From Pseudoruegeria aquimaris (GTDB taxonomy: Bacteria > Pseudomonadota > Alphaproteobacteria > Rhodobacterales > Rhodobacteraceae), in assembly GCF_900172235.1 (NCBI RefSeq), contig NZ_FWFQ01000002.1, positions 227,785 to 291,784 on the forward strand: 64,000 bases of DNA. The letters are read 5' to 3'. This document shows, in pieces, positions 28,009 through 35,743 of the stretch. How positions within the stretch are numbered: the stretch's first letter is position 1; each line of letters opens with the position of its first letter. Under the pieces are notes generated by a model. That model saw only the letters and a list, made by a program, of their open reading frames with translations, ran no database searches and was not told the DNA's origin. Both the position numbers and the translations under genes were made by a program.

Positions 28009-28811
28009 GTTGCATCGAAACCATCCAGGCCTACGCCCTGCGTTCCATCGGGCTTGGCGAACGGCTGCTTCCGCGCGGAGACTACACGCTCTGCGAACAT
28101 TTCACCCTGATCGGCTCCGGCATGATCTGGAACGTCTACTTCGCGGTGATGGCGCTGCTGCTGGGCTTCTTCTTCGCCAACGTTCTGGCGCTCGGCAAGG
28201 CGGCGCAATCGGCCTGGCTGCGCAAGCCCAGCGAATGGTTCATCTTCTTGTTCCGCGGCTCGCCGCTGTTCATCCAGTTCTTCTTCGCCTACTTCCTCTT
28301 CCTGCGGCTCAAGAGCGTCAGCCCGATGTTCGACGGGCTCACCGCGGCGGGTCTCGGCGCGCTCATCGTGCTGTTCCTCAACACCGCCGCCTACTCGGCC
28401 GAGATCTTCTACGGCGCGCTGCGCTCGATCCCCAAGGGCGACGTGGAGGCCGCAGACGCCTATGGCATCACCGGCTTCCGCCGCTTCCGCCGGATCATCT
28501 GGCCGACGATGCTGCGGCTGGCTTGGCCCGCCTACACGAACGAGGCGATCTTCCTGTTCCACGCCACGACGCTGGTGTTCTTCTCGGCCTTCCCGGTGCA
28601 CCAGCAGAAGGGGGATTCGCTCTACTACGCGAGCTATTTCGCCGACAAGACGTTCAACCCCTTCGTGCCCTACCCGATCCTGGCGATGTATTTCATCCTC
28701 TTCACGCTGGTGATCGTCTGGCTCTTCGGGATGGTCAACAAGCGGCTCAACCGGCACCTGCCACAGGCCCAGCGGCCGCGGGTGCGCTACCGCCCGAACC
28801 TGCTGCGCTGA
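28005..28811 (+). CDS. Amino acid ABC transporter permease (HisM-like)
   Basis: 268-residue second permease, with the family loop GALRSIPKGDVEAADAYGIT and FRRIIWPTMLRLAWPAYTNE. It forms the membrane heterodimer with the preceding HisQ-like protein. The ATGA overlap shows tight coupling. Near its start it carries an extra segment (LLPRGDYTLCEHFTLIGSG) before the first conserved helices. Confidence 0.88.
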   Translation: MSCIETIQAYALRSIGLGERLLPRGDYTLCEHFTLIGSGMIWNVYFAVMALLLGFFFANVLALGKAAQSAWLRKPSEWFIFLFRGSPLFIQFFFAYFLFLRLKSVSPMFDGLTAAGLGALIVLFLNTAAYSAEIFYGALRSIPKGDVEAADAYGITGFRRFRRIIWPTMLRLAWPAYTNEAIFLFHATTLVFFSAFPVHQQKGDSLYYASYFADKTFNPFVPYPILAMYFILFTLVIVWLFGMVNKRLNRHLPQAQRPRVRYRPNLLR

Positions 28812-28871
28812 GGCGCATACCGAGGCCGCCCGACGGGCGGTCTCTTCATGTCCGGGGCATGTCGGGCGATC

Positions 28872-29105
28872 TCAGCAGACTTCCGGGTCCGCGTCGCAGG
28901 CGGCCCGGTAGCAGTAGCCGTCGAAGTTCCAGTAGAGCGTTTCGCCCTTGCTGTTGAGGATCGGATAGGCGTTGCACTCGGGATAGGTGGGGTGCGGCTG
29001 CACCGGGCCGTTGGTGTTGGCCAGCGCCGCGGGGGCGGTGAAGCCGGCCAGGGCCAGCCCGAGGAAGATCCGGCGCACAGCCGGGCGAGCAATCGCTGAA
29101 AACAT
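28872..29105 (-). CDS. Small cysteine-containing secreted protein
   Basis: A 77-residue protein with a signal peptide (MFSAIARPAVRRIFLGLALA..., cleavage near ALA at residue 30). The mature 47 residues contain four cysteines (ECNAYP, GYCYRAACDADPEVC) and several aromatics in ETLYWNFDGYCYR, so one or two disulfides are likely. No family recognised. It is transcribed convergently to the permease gene and divergently from the glutamine-synthetase-like gene. Confidence 0.6.
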   Translation of the reverse strand: MFSAIARPAVRRIFLGLALAGFTAPAALANTNGPVQPHPTYPECNAYPILNSKGETLYWNFDGYCYRAACDADPEVC

Positions 29106-29258
29106 GTCTTTCTCCAAAATCGGCGGCACGTGCCGCCCTGCCTTTGACCCGAGGTTACGCCCCGGCCCGGCGATTGTCAGCACTGTTTGTCGGTTGTTGC
29201 GCCCCCGGCGGCTGGGATAGGCTCGCGCCCGAACGAGACAAACCCAAGAGGCGGCCAC

Positions 29259-30659
29259 ATGGCAAAGGCAAAGGCGAAACCCCACGCGAAACGGCGCACC
29301 ACCGACTGGCTGGAGTCCGTCCCCGAGGCGGCGCGGTCCTACATCGAGGGCCACCGGTTGGACGAGGTGGAATGCATCATCGCCGATCTGCCCGGCATCG
29401 CCCGCGGCAAGGCCATGCCGGCCACGAAATTCGCCAGCCAGAAGCAGTTCTTCCTGCCCAACTCGATCTTCTTCCAGACGCTCACCGGCGGCTGGGCCGA
29501 GGCGGCGGACGAGAAGGAAGGCTTCATCGAGCCCGACATGATCCTCGTGCCCGATCTTTCCACCACGTCGGCCGCGCCCTGGACGGCGGACTGGACGCTG
29601 CAGGTGATCCACGATGCGCTGGATCAATCCGGCAAGCCCGTGCCCTTCGCCCCGCGCAACGTGCTCAAGCGCGTGGTGGAGCTTTACCGCGAGAAGGGCT
29701 GGGAGCCGGTGGTGGCGCCGGAGATGGAATTCTTCCTCGTCGCGCGCAACACCGATCCGGCCAAGCCGATCGAGCCGATGATGGGCCGCTCCGGGCGTCC
29801 CGCCGCCGCGCGGCAGGCCTATTCCATGAGCGCGGTGGATGAATACGGCCCCGTGATCGACGATATCTACGATTTCGCTGAAGCCCAGGGCCTTGAGATC
29901 GACGGCATCACCCAGGAAGGCGGCGCCGGTCAGGTGGAAATCAACCTGCGCCACGGCGATCCGGTGAAGCTGGCCGACGAGGTGTTCTACTTCAAGCGCC
30001 TGATCCGCGAGGCCGCGCTGCGCCACGATTGCTTCGCCACCTTCATGGCCAAGCCCATCGAGGGCGAGCCCGGCAGCGCCATGCACATCCACCACTCCAT
30101 CGTGGACCGCGAAACCGGCCAGAACATCTTCTCAGGGCCGCAAGGCGGCGAGACGGATGCGTTTTACCACTTCATCGCCGGGATGCAGAACCATCTGCCC
30201 AGCGTCATCGCGCTGCTGGCGCCCTACGTGAACAGCTACCGCCGCTACGTGAAGGATCACGCCGCGCCGATCAACCTGAGCTGGGCGCGCGACAACCGCA
30301 CCACCGGCATCCGCGTGCCGATCTCGGGCCCCGAGAGCCGCCGGGTGGAAAACCGGCTCGCCGGCATGGACTGCAACCCCTACCTGGGCATCGCCGCCTC
30401 GCTGGCCTGCGGCTACCTCGGCCTGCTGGAGGGCAAACGCCCCGACGCGCAATACAAGGGCGATGCCTACGACGACGAAGAGGACATCCCCCACGGCCTC
30501 TACGGCGCGCTTGATCTGTTCGACGCCGCCGAGGACATGCAGAAAGTGCTGGGCGAGGATTTCTGCCGCGTCTATTCGATCGTGAAGAAGGCCGAATACG
30601 AAGAGTTCCTGCAGGTGATCTCGCCCTGGGAGCGTGAACACCTGCTGACGAACGTCTAG
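29259..30659 (+). CDS. Glutamine synthetase family protein (gamma-glutamyl amine ligase type)
   Basis: 466 residues. Active-site blocks are visible: EFFLV in APEMEFFLVA (Glu), GAGQVEINLRHGDP (Glu), GSAMHIHHSIVD (His) and RDNRTTGIRVP plus RVENRLAGMDCNPYL. The N-terminal DEVECIIADLPGIARGKAMP resembles PuuA-like enzymes that ligate glutamate to polyamines or amines rather than true GlnA. Its position next to a polar amino acid/polyamine-like ABC transporter supports catabolism of an imported amine; that is inference. Start ATG 29259 has AAGAGG upstream. Confidence 0.85.
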   Translation: MAKAKAKPHAKRRTTDWLESVPEAARSYIEGHRLDEVECIIADLPGIARGKAMPATKFASQKQFFLPNSIFFQTLTGGWAEAADEKEGFIEPDMILVPDLSTTSAAPWTADWTLQVIHDALDQSGKPVPFAPRNVLKRVVELYREKGWEPVVAPEMEFFLVARNTDPAKPIEPMMGRSGRPAAARQAYSMSAVDEYGPVIDDIYDFAEAQGLEIDGITQEGGAGQVEINLRHGDPVKLADEVFYFKRLIREAALRHDCFATFMAKPIEGEPGSAMHIHHSIVDRETGQNIFSGPQGGETDAFYHFIAGMQNHLPSVIALLAPYVNSYRRYVKDHAAPINLSWARDNRTTGIRVPISGPESRRVENRLAGMDCNPYLGIAASLACGYLGLLEGKRPDAQYKGDAYDDEEDIPHGLYGALDLFDAAEDMQKVLGEDFCRVYSIVKKAEYEEFLQVISPWEREHLLTNV

Positions 30660-31441
30660 GCCCCGGCCAGGCCGGTTTCGGCCCGCGCGATGTGGGCCGC
30701 GACCAGCGCGAAGACCTGATCGCGGTGGGTGAAGGGGCCCATGTGGCCCGCCCCGTCCAGCCCGTGCACCTGCGGCGCGTCGAACCGCGCCGCCAGCACG
30801 TCGATGATGCGGCGCGTCTGCACCCTGGTGTCGTGGCCCCAGATCAGCGTCACCGGAAGATCGGGCCGCAAATCGCCGGGCGTTTCCGGCTCGTCGATCA
30901 ACGCATCGAAATCGGGCACCACTTTCGGAATCCACGCCTCCATAGCCGCCTGACGCTCCGGGCTCAGGGCGTCAAAGGCGCCGGGGCCGCTCCAGAACTC
31001 GGTGAACGCCGCCGCCGCCTTGCGCAGCCGCCCGGCCTCGATGTCGGCCAGCAGGCCACCGTTGAGCGCGGCGATCTCTTCGATCAGCGCTTCGCCTTCC
31101 GCGCCCAGATCGCGCAGCACGTGGAAGCAGGTGGGTTCGTAGAGGCAGAGCGAGGCCACCAGATCCGGATGGTGGCGCAGGATGTGCAGCGCCACACCAC
31201 CGCCGTAGGAATGGGCCACAAGGTGCACCGGCGCGCCGAGGGCGCGGATCTCAGGCAGAAGCGGCGCGGCCTCATCGGCGAAGGAAAAGCGCCCGCCCTT
31301 CCACGGCCCCCGGCTGGGGCATCCGAAGAAATCGGGCGTGAAGACCGGCGCCGGGCCCGCGCTCATCGCCTTCAGCCTGTGCCACTCCTGCCCCGTTGCG
31401 CCTGAGCAATGAAACCCCACGATGGGCCGGCTGTGCTGCAT
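30656..31441 (-). CDS. Alpha/beta hydrolase
   Basis: 261-residue hydrolase. The nucleophile elbow is VAHSYGGGVALH (Ser), the acid LIWGHDTRVQT (Asp) and the base DGAGHMGPFTHRD (His). An oxyanion-region start VGFHCSGATGQEW is present. Substrate is unknown. The start at 31441 follows AGGAGAGGCAG; ATG 31456 is an alternative. Its TAG stop shares the palindrome CTAG with the convergent glutamine-synthetase-like gene. Confidence 0.83.
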   Translation of the reverse strand: MQHSRPIVGFHCSGATGQEWHRLKAMSAGPAPVFTPDFFGCPSRGPWKGGRFSFADEAAPLLPEIRALGAPVHLVAHSYGGGVALHILRHHPDLVASLCLYEPTCFHVLRDLGAEGEALIEEIAALNGGLLADIEAGRLRKAAAAFTEFWSGPGAFDALSPERQAAMEAWIPKVVPDFDALIDEPETPGDLRPDLPVTLIWGHDTRVQTRRIIDVLAARFDAPQVHGLDGAGHMGPFTHRDQVFALVAAHIARAETGLAGA

Positions 31442-31578
31442 CTGCCTCTCCTGCATTCTCTTCCGGCGGACGCTAATCCCGCGAAACGGCCAGCGCAATG
31501 CGATGCAACCTTAACGAAAGCTTTACAATGCTGCGTGATACGGTTTTTCTGAACAAAACTTTCAGAAAAGGCAAAATC

Positions 31579-32763
31579 ATGCAGGCCCCCAACGTCTATG
31601 ACGCCGATCCGATCCCGGCCGAGGCCCTCGCCGAGATCGAACGGCTGTTCACCAACGGCGATCTCTTCCGCTACACCTCCGAGGATGCCCCCGTGGCCCT
31701 GCTGGAGCAGGAGTTCGCCGCGCTGATGGGCAGCAAGTACGCGCTGGCGGTGGCCTCCTGCTCGGCGGCGCTGTTTCTCTCGCTCAAGGCGCTCGGCCTG
31801 CCGCGCGGCGCGCGGGTGCTGATCCCGGCCTTCACCTTCGCCGCCGTGCCGTCCGCCGTCGTCCATGCCGACTGCACCCCGGTGCTCGTGGAGGTGGCGG
31901 AGAACTACCGCATCGATCTGGCGGATTTCGAGGCCAAGCTCGCCGCCGGGGCCGAGGCCGTGCTGATCAGCCACATGCGCGGCCACACCTCCGACATGGA
32001 CGCGATCCTCGCTCTCGCGGAGGCCCACGGCGTGCCGGTGATCGAGGACGCCGCCCATTCGCTCGGCACGCTCTGGCACGGTCGCAGGATCGGCACGCTG
32101 GGCAAGGTGGGCTGTTTTTCCTTCCAGTCCTACAAGATGGTGAACGCAGGCGAAGGCGGCATCCTCGTGACGGATGACGACGATCTGATCGCCCGCGCCG
32201 TGATCATGTCGGGCGCCTACGAGCACAACTGGAAGAAACACCCGGTGGTGCAGGCGCGCTTCGCCCATTGGCAGAACCGGCTGCCGCTCTACAACACGCG
32301 GCTCTCCAACCTCGCCGCCGCCGTCATCCGCCCGCAGCTCGCCCTGCTGGAAGAGCGCGTGCGCAAGGGGCGCGCCAACCACGATTACGTGGCGGCCCGG
32401 CTCAACACCTCCCCCGCGCTGCATGTGCCGCCGCCGCTGCCCGGCGAAACCCGGGCGCCGGATTCGATCCAGTTCAACCTGCGGGGCCTCACGGCGGCGC
32501 AGGCCGACGCCTTCGCAAGGGCCGCCAAGGCCCGCGGGGTCTCGGTGCAGATCTTCGGACGCAGCAGCGACAACGCCCGCGCCTTCTGGAACTGGCGGTT
32601 CCTGGCGGAGGTGCCGGAGTTGCCCAAGACGCGCGCGATGCTGATGAACGCCTGCGACGTGCGCCTGCCCGCGCGGCTGACGCGCGATGAGCTGGATGTC
32701 ATCGCCGGGGCGCTGCTGGATGCGGCGGAGGAGGCCACCGGCGGGGTGCCGGACGCCGCCTAG
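31579..32763 (+). CDS. DegT/DnrJ/EryC1/StrS family aminotransferase
   Basis: 394-residue PLP-dependent sugar aminotransferase fold. The PLP lysine is Lys186 (CFSFQSYKMVNAGEGG), and the ring-stacking/acid residues are in VIEDAAHSLGT (Asp157). LIPAFTFAAVPSAV with ASCSAALFLSLKAL are also typical. Members usually make amino-sugars for surface polysaccharides, but no sugar genes adjoin it, so substrate is open. Start ATG 31579 has AAAAGG upstream. It ends on a CTAG shared with the convergent LysR gene. Confidence 0.87.
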   Translation: MQAPNVYDADPIPAEALAEIERLFTNGDLFRYTSEDAPVALLEQEFAALMGSKYALAVASCSAALFLSLKALGLPRGARVLIPAFTFAAVPSAVVHADCTPVLVEVAENYRIDLADFEAKLAAGAEAVLISHMRGHTSDMDAILALAEAHGVPVIEDAAHSLGTLWHGRRIGTLGKVGCFSFQSYKMVNAGEGGILVTDDDDLIARAVIMSGAYEHNWKKHPVVQARFAHWQNRLPLYNTRLSNLAAAVIRPQLALLEERVRKGRANHDYVAARLNTSPALHVPPPLPGETRAPDSIQFNLRGLTAAQADAFARAAKARGVSVQIFGRSSDNARAFWNWRFLAEVPELPKTRAMLMNACDVRLPARLTRDELDVIAGALLDAAEEATGGVPDAA

Positions 32764-33740
32764 CGCACGCCCTGCCCTGCCAGCACGCGCAGCCCCTCGG
32801 CCGCCGGACCGAGCCGGGCGCGGGCGGGGGCGATCACCTGCTCCGGCAGCAGCGCGCGCACGCGGCCGGCCACCTGGGCCGGGATGTCCTGCAGCAGCTC
32901 CCGCCGTGCCACGAGCGACAACCGCCGCGAGAGCGGTGCGAGCGGCAAAGGGTGCACCTCGATCTGGGGCAGGAAGCGCTGCGCGCGCATGATCCCGAGA
33001 GGGGTGAGGATCGTCCACCCCTCCCCGGCGGCGACCATGGCAAGAATGGCGTGGTAGCTGTCGAGTTCGTAGCGGTGGGCCAACGTCAGGTTCTCGCGCA
33101 GAAGATGCGCGCTGATCTGGCGGCCCATGAGCTGCCGGGCGGAATACTGGATCAGCGGCAGGCGCGCGAAATCCTCCAGCCGCGACGCGCGCGGCACACG
33201 CCCGGCCGGAGCGACGGCGACGAAGGGCTCCTCCAGCAGCGGGTGCACCTCGGCCCACTCGGGCACCTCCCCGCCGTCGGCGGCGATCACCACGTCCAGT
33301 TCGCGGGCCAGAAGCTGGCCCGAAAGCCGGTGGCTGGCGCCGGTTTCCAGCAGGAACTGGCACTGCGGCAGATCCGCGGCGAGCCCGTGCAGCAGCGCCG
33401 GCGTGAGATCGGCGTCGAAATCCTCGATCACCCCGAGCCGCAGGCGCGTGAGCGCCGCGAGATCCTGCCGCGCCAGCTCGGCCCGCGCCATGGCGGCCTC
33501 GTTGAGGATGGACTGCGCCCGGCGGCGAAAGACGGTGCCCGCCGGCGTGAGCGTCACGGGCCGTGCGGACCGTTGCAGAAGCGTCGTGCCGAGCGCGGTT
33601 TCAAGGGCGGTGAGCTGCTGGCTCACGGCCGAAGGCGAGGCCCCGAGGCGGCGCGCAGCCGCCGAAACGGACCCTTCTTCCACCGTCGCCAGAAAGACCT
33701 CGATCCCCCAGAGCGTGATCCGCGAGGCGCTGCCCGCCAT
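32760..33740 (-). CDS. LysR family transcriptional regulator
   Basis: 326-residue regulator. The winged helix-turn-helix covers residues 8-70 (FLATVEEGSVSAAARRLGAS, then PSAVSQQLTALETALGTTLL). An effector-binding domain follows (about 95-300). It converges on the DegT gene, with which it shares the stop palindrome. Being convergent, it does not obviously control that gene; its target is not identifiable. Confidence 0.9.
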   Translation of the reverse strand: MAGSASRITLWGIEVFLATVEEGSVSAAARRLGASPSAVSQQLTALETALGTTLLQRSARPVTLTPAGTVFRRRAQSILNEAAMARAELARQDLAALTRLRLGVIEDFDADLTPALLHGLAADLPQCQFLLETGASHRLSGQLLARELDVVIAADGGEVPEWAEVHPLLEEPFVAVAPAGRVPRASRLEDFARLPLIQYSARQLMGRQISAHLLRENLTLAHRYELDSYHAILAMVAAGEGWTILTPLGIMRAQRFLPQIEVHPLPLAPLSRRLSLVARRELLQDIPAQVAGRVRALLPEQVIAPARARLGPAAEGLRVLAGQGVR

Positions 33741-33747
33741 CGGCGGC

Positions 33748-34296
33748 CTAGTCCTTCAGGCGGGAAAGCTTGGCCTGGAGATCGGCAAGCTGGCTCTTGA
33801 TCTCGTCCAACTCGCTGGCGGCGGCGTCCCGTTCCGGTTGCGGGCCGGAGCTTTCCGACCAGCCGCCCGTCATCGCCTTCAGGAAGGCCTTCTGCTGCGC
33901 CTGCATCGCCTCGAAGCCGGGCATGGCCGACATCGGGTTGGGGATGGTGGTGAGGTTTTCCATCATCTTGGACTGCCCGTCGCGCAGCATGTCGAAGGAC
34001 ATGGCGAGGAAATCGGGCACGAAGCTCTGCGCCTGGTTGGTGTAGCTGCGCACGAGATCCGTCAACACGTTGATCGGCAGCACGTTCTCGCCGCGGCTCT
34101 CGTGTTCGGCGATGATCTGCAGCAGGTATTGCCGGGTCAGATCGTCGCCGCTCTTGAGATCGATGATCTGCACCTCGCGGCCTTCGCGGATGAACGAGGC
34201 GATATCCTCGAGCGTCACGTAATCGCTGGTTTCGGTGTTATACAGCCGGCGGCTGGCATAACGTTTGATCAACAACGGCTTGTCCTGTTCAGACAC
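33748..34296 (-). CDS. phaR: Polyhydroxyalkanoate synthesis repressor PhaR
   Basis: 182-residue DNA- and PHB-binding regulator. The N-terminal PHB_acc_N domain is plain: LLIKRYASRRLYNTETSDYV, LEDIASFIREGREVQIIDLKS-type (in part), DDLTRQYLLQIIAEHE. The C-terminal part, with a helical end, is needed for oligomerisation in the family. It senses PHB granules and represses phasin genes. A CTGCAGTGCAG box directly in front of its own start predicts autorepression. Confidence 0.95.
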   Translation of the reverse strand: MSEQDKPLLIKRYASRRLYNTETSDYVTLEDIASFIREGREVQIIDLKSGDDLTRQYLLQIIAEHESRGENVLPINVLTDLVRSYTNQAQSFVPDFLAMSFDMLRDGQSKMMENLTTIPNPMSAMPGFEAMQAQQKAFLKAMTGGWSESSGPQPERDAAASELDEIKSQLADLQAKLSRLKD

Positions 34297-34311
34297 GGCA
34301 TCCCCTTCCTT

Positions 34312-34322
34312 CTGCAGTGCAG
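34312..34322 (-). promoter_or_regulatory. PhaR box upstream of phaR
   Basis: CTGC-AGT-GCAG, an exact match to the CTGC-N3/4-GCAG site known for Paracoccus PhaR, 16 bases before the phaR start codon. Predicts autoregulation. Confidence 0.75.
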
Positions 34323-34368
34323 AGAGCCTATGTCACCCAGCGGGAAAATCAACAAAAAGAAAACGAGA

Positions 34369-34396
34369 AAAGGCAGACCTTCGCAGGTCTGCCTTT
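34369..34396 (-). terminator. Terminator of the first phasin gene
   Basis: 12-bp perfect stem (34396-34385 with 34380-34369) and a 4-base loop; on the minus strand TTTCTCGTTTTC follows. Confidence 0.82.
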
Positions 34397-34442
34397 CGCG
34401 ATTCACATCGGCTGGGAGGGAACCGATGTGTTCTGGTATGCC

Positions 34443-34883
34443 TTATTTGGCAGCGGCCTTGGCGGCTTTCGTCGCTTCGGTGGTCGCTTTTTTCACGGCG
34501 GCGGTGGCATCTTCGGAGAAGTCCTTGCCGGCAGACAGCATCAGCTCGACGGTTTCCATCTGCACCTTCTTGGCCACTTCAGCGAAGGCGGCCATGTTCT
34601 CGGCAGCGGTTTCGGCGGAAGCGGAGGCGAAATCGGTCACGGCCTTGGTGTAGTCGGTCGGCTCGGACTTGACGGCGGTCACGTCGCCGAGGCGGGCGAT
34701 GGTGTCTTTCGTCCACTTCGCGGAGATCTCGGCGGATTTGTCGGCAGCTTCGAGGGCAACCTTGGACAGTTTCTCGCCGATCGCGGCTTGGGTCTTGAAG
34801 GCGTCTTCGAAGGCTTTGGTGTCCATCGGGAAGGCGGCCATCATGTCTTGCATGACTTTGGTGAAATCCTGGGTCTTGGTCAT
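34443..34883 (-). CDS. phaP: Phasin (PHA granule-associated protein), first paralogue
   Basis: 146-residue amphipathic helical phasin that coats PHA granules. It has KAFEDAFKTQAAIGEKLSKVAL, SAEISAKWTKDTIARLGDV and an Ala/Lys-rich C-terminus. The start MTKTQDF at 34883 follows GGAGCAAG. Its upstream region has three PhaR-box-like sites. A second phasin gene lies immediately upstream; the two share layout (SAKWTKDT, VQ-ETVEL-AGK) and are divergent paralogues. Confidence 0.92.
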   Translation of the reverse strand: MTKTQDFTKVMQDMMAAFPMDTKAFEDAFKTQAAIGEKLSKVALEAADKSAEISAKWTKDTIARLGDVTAVKSEPTDYTKAVTDFASASAETAAENMAAFAEVAKKVQMETVELMLSAGKDFSEDATAAVKKATTEATKAAKAAAK

Positions 34884-34958
34884 CGGTCTTGCTCCATCGG
34901 GGCGCCCGATCAATTCGGAGGCGGACCCCATTAAGTTATCCTATGGTCAACATACTCG

Positions 34959-35018
34959 CTGCATTGCAGCATTTCAAGGTTTTTTCTGCATTGCGGCGTA
35001 GTTTTTCTGCAATCGCAG
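34959..35018 (-). promoter_or_regulatory. PhaR operator array of phasin 1
   Basis: Three CTGC-type boxes: CTGC-ATT-GCAG (34959-34969, exact), CTGC-ATT-GCGG (34986-34996, one mismatch) and CTGC-AATC-GCAG (35007-35018, exact with 4-base spacer), 76-135 bases before the start codon. Starts 27 and 21 bases apart, close to two turns of helix. Confidence 0.8.
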
Positions 35019-35089
35019 CACCACCCCTGATTGCATAGCGCGGCCATGCAACACCGGCATGACCACCATGTATCGGGCATGAAACGAAA

Positions 35090-35112
35090 AGGGCGCGCCG
35101 CCGGCGCGCCCT
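35090..35112 (-). terminator. Terminator of the second phasin gene
   Basis: 10-bp GC stem (35112-35103 with 35099-35090), 3-base loop, followed on the minus strand by TTTTCGTTTC. Confidence 0.8.
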
Positions 35113-35154
35113 CCCCTACTTTCCGCGCGGCCCCGCGGGCCAGCGCAGATGGGC

Positions 35155-35625
35155 TTACTTCTTGCCGCCGGTGGCCTTCGTCAGCTCGTCGGTGGCCTTC
35201 TTGACGGCGGCCTGCGCGTCGTCGGCAGCCTTCTTCATCGCGGCCTGGGCGTCTTCGTTGAACTCCTTGCCGGCGTTCACCAGAAGCTCGACCGTCTCAA
35301 GCTGCACCTTCTTCACGATCTCGGCGAAGGCGGCCATGGATTCGGCGGTCTTCTCGGCGGAAGAGGAGGCGAAATCCGTCATCGCCTTGCTGATCTCGGC
35401 CGGATCCGTCTTCACGGAAGAGGCGGCCCCGATCTTGGCGAGCGTGTCTTTCGTCCATTTCGCGGAGAGATCGGCGGATTCCTCGGCGGCGGACAGGGTG
35501 ATCCTGGACATCTTCTCGCCCAGCTCGGCGGAAGACTTGACGGCCTCTTCGAAGGCCTTGGTGTCCACGTTCATGGACGCCAGCGCGTCCTGGAAGGTTT
35601 TGGCGAAATCGGGCGTCTTGGCCAT
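35155..35625 (-). CDS. Phasin, second paralogue
   Basis: 156-residue phasin-family protein with KAFEEAVKSSAELGEKMSRIT, SADLSAKWTKDTLAKIGAAS and a lysine/alanine-rich C-terminus. Start ATG 35625 follows AGGAG. Two exact PhaR boxes lie upstream. It is separated from phasin 1 by a terminator, so the two phasins are independently transcribed but share regulator. Length and helical content fit granule binding. Confidence 0.9.
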   Translation of the reverse strand: MAKTPDFAKTFQDALASMNVDTKAFEEAVKSSAELGEKMSRITLSAAEESADLSAKWTKDTLAKIGAASSVKTDPAEISKAMTDFASSSAEKTAESMAAFAEIVKKVQLETVELLVNAGKEFNEDAQAAMKKAADDAQAAVKKATDELTKATGGKK

Positions 35626-35675
35626 GGCGCATCTCCTGAAATGGCGTTTCTCAATTCCTGCACCGAATATGTTTG

Positions 35676-35715
35676 CTGCAGCGCAGCATTTCAACCCCCT
35701 CATGCTGCAGTGCAG
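35676..35715 (-). promoter_or_regulatory. PhaR operators of phasin 2
   Basis: Two exact boxes: CTGC-AGC-GCAG (35676-35686) and CTGC-AGT-GCAG (35705-35715), centres 29 bases apart, 51-90 bases before the phasin 2 start. Confidence 0.8.
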
Positions 35716-35743
35716 CAAAAAATTTCCAAGCCCCTGCCCTACC

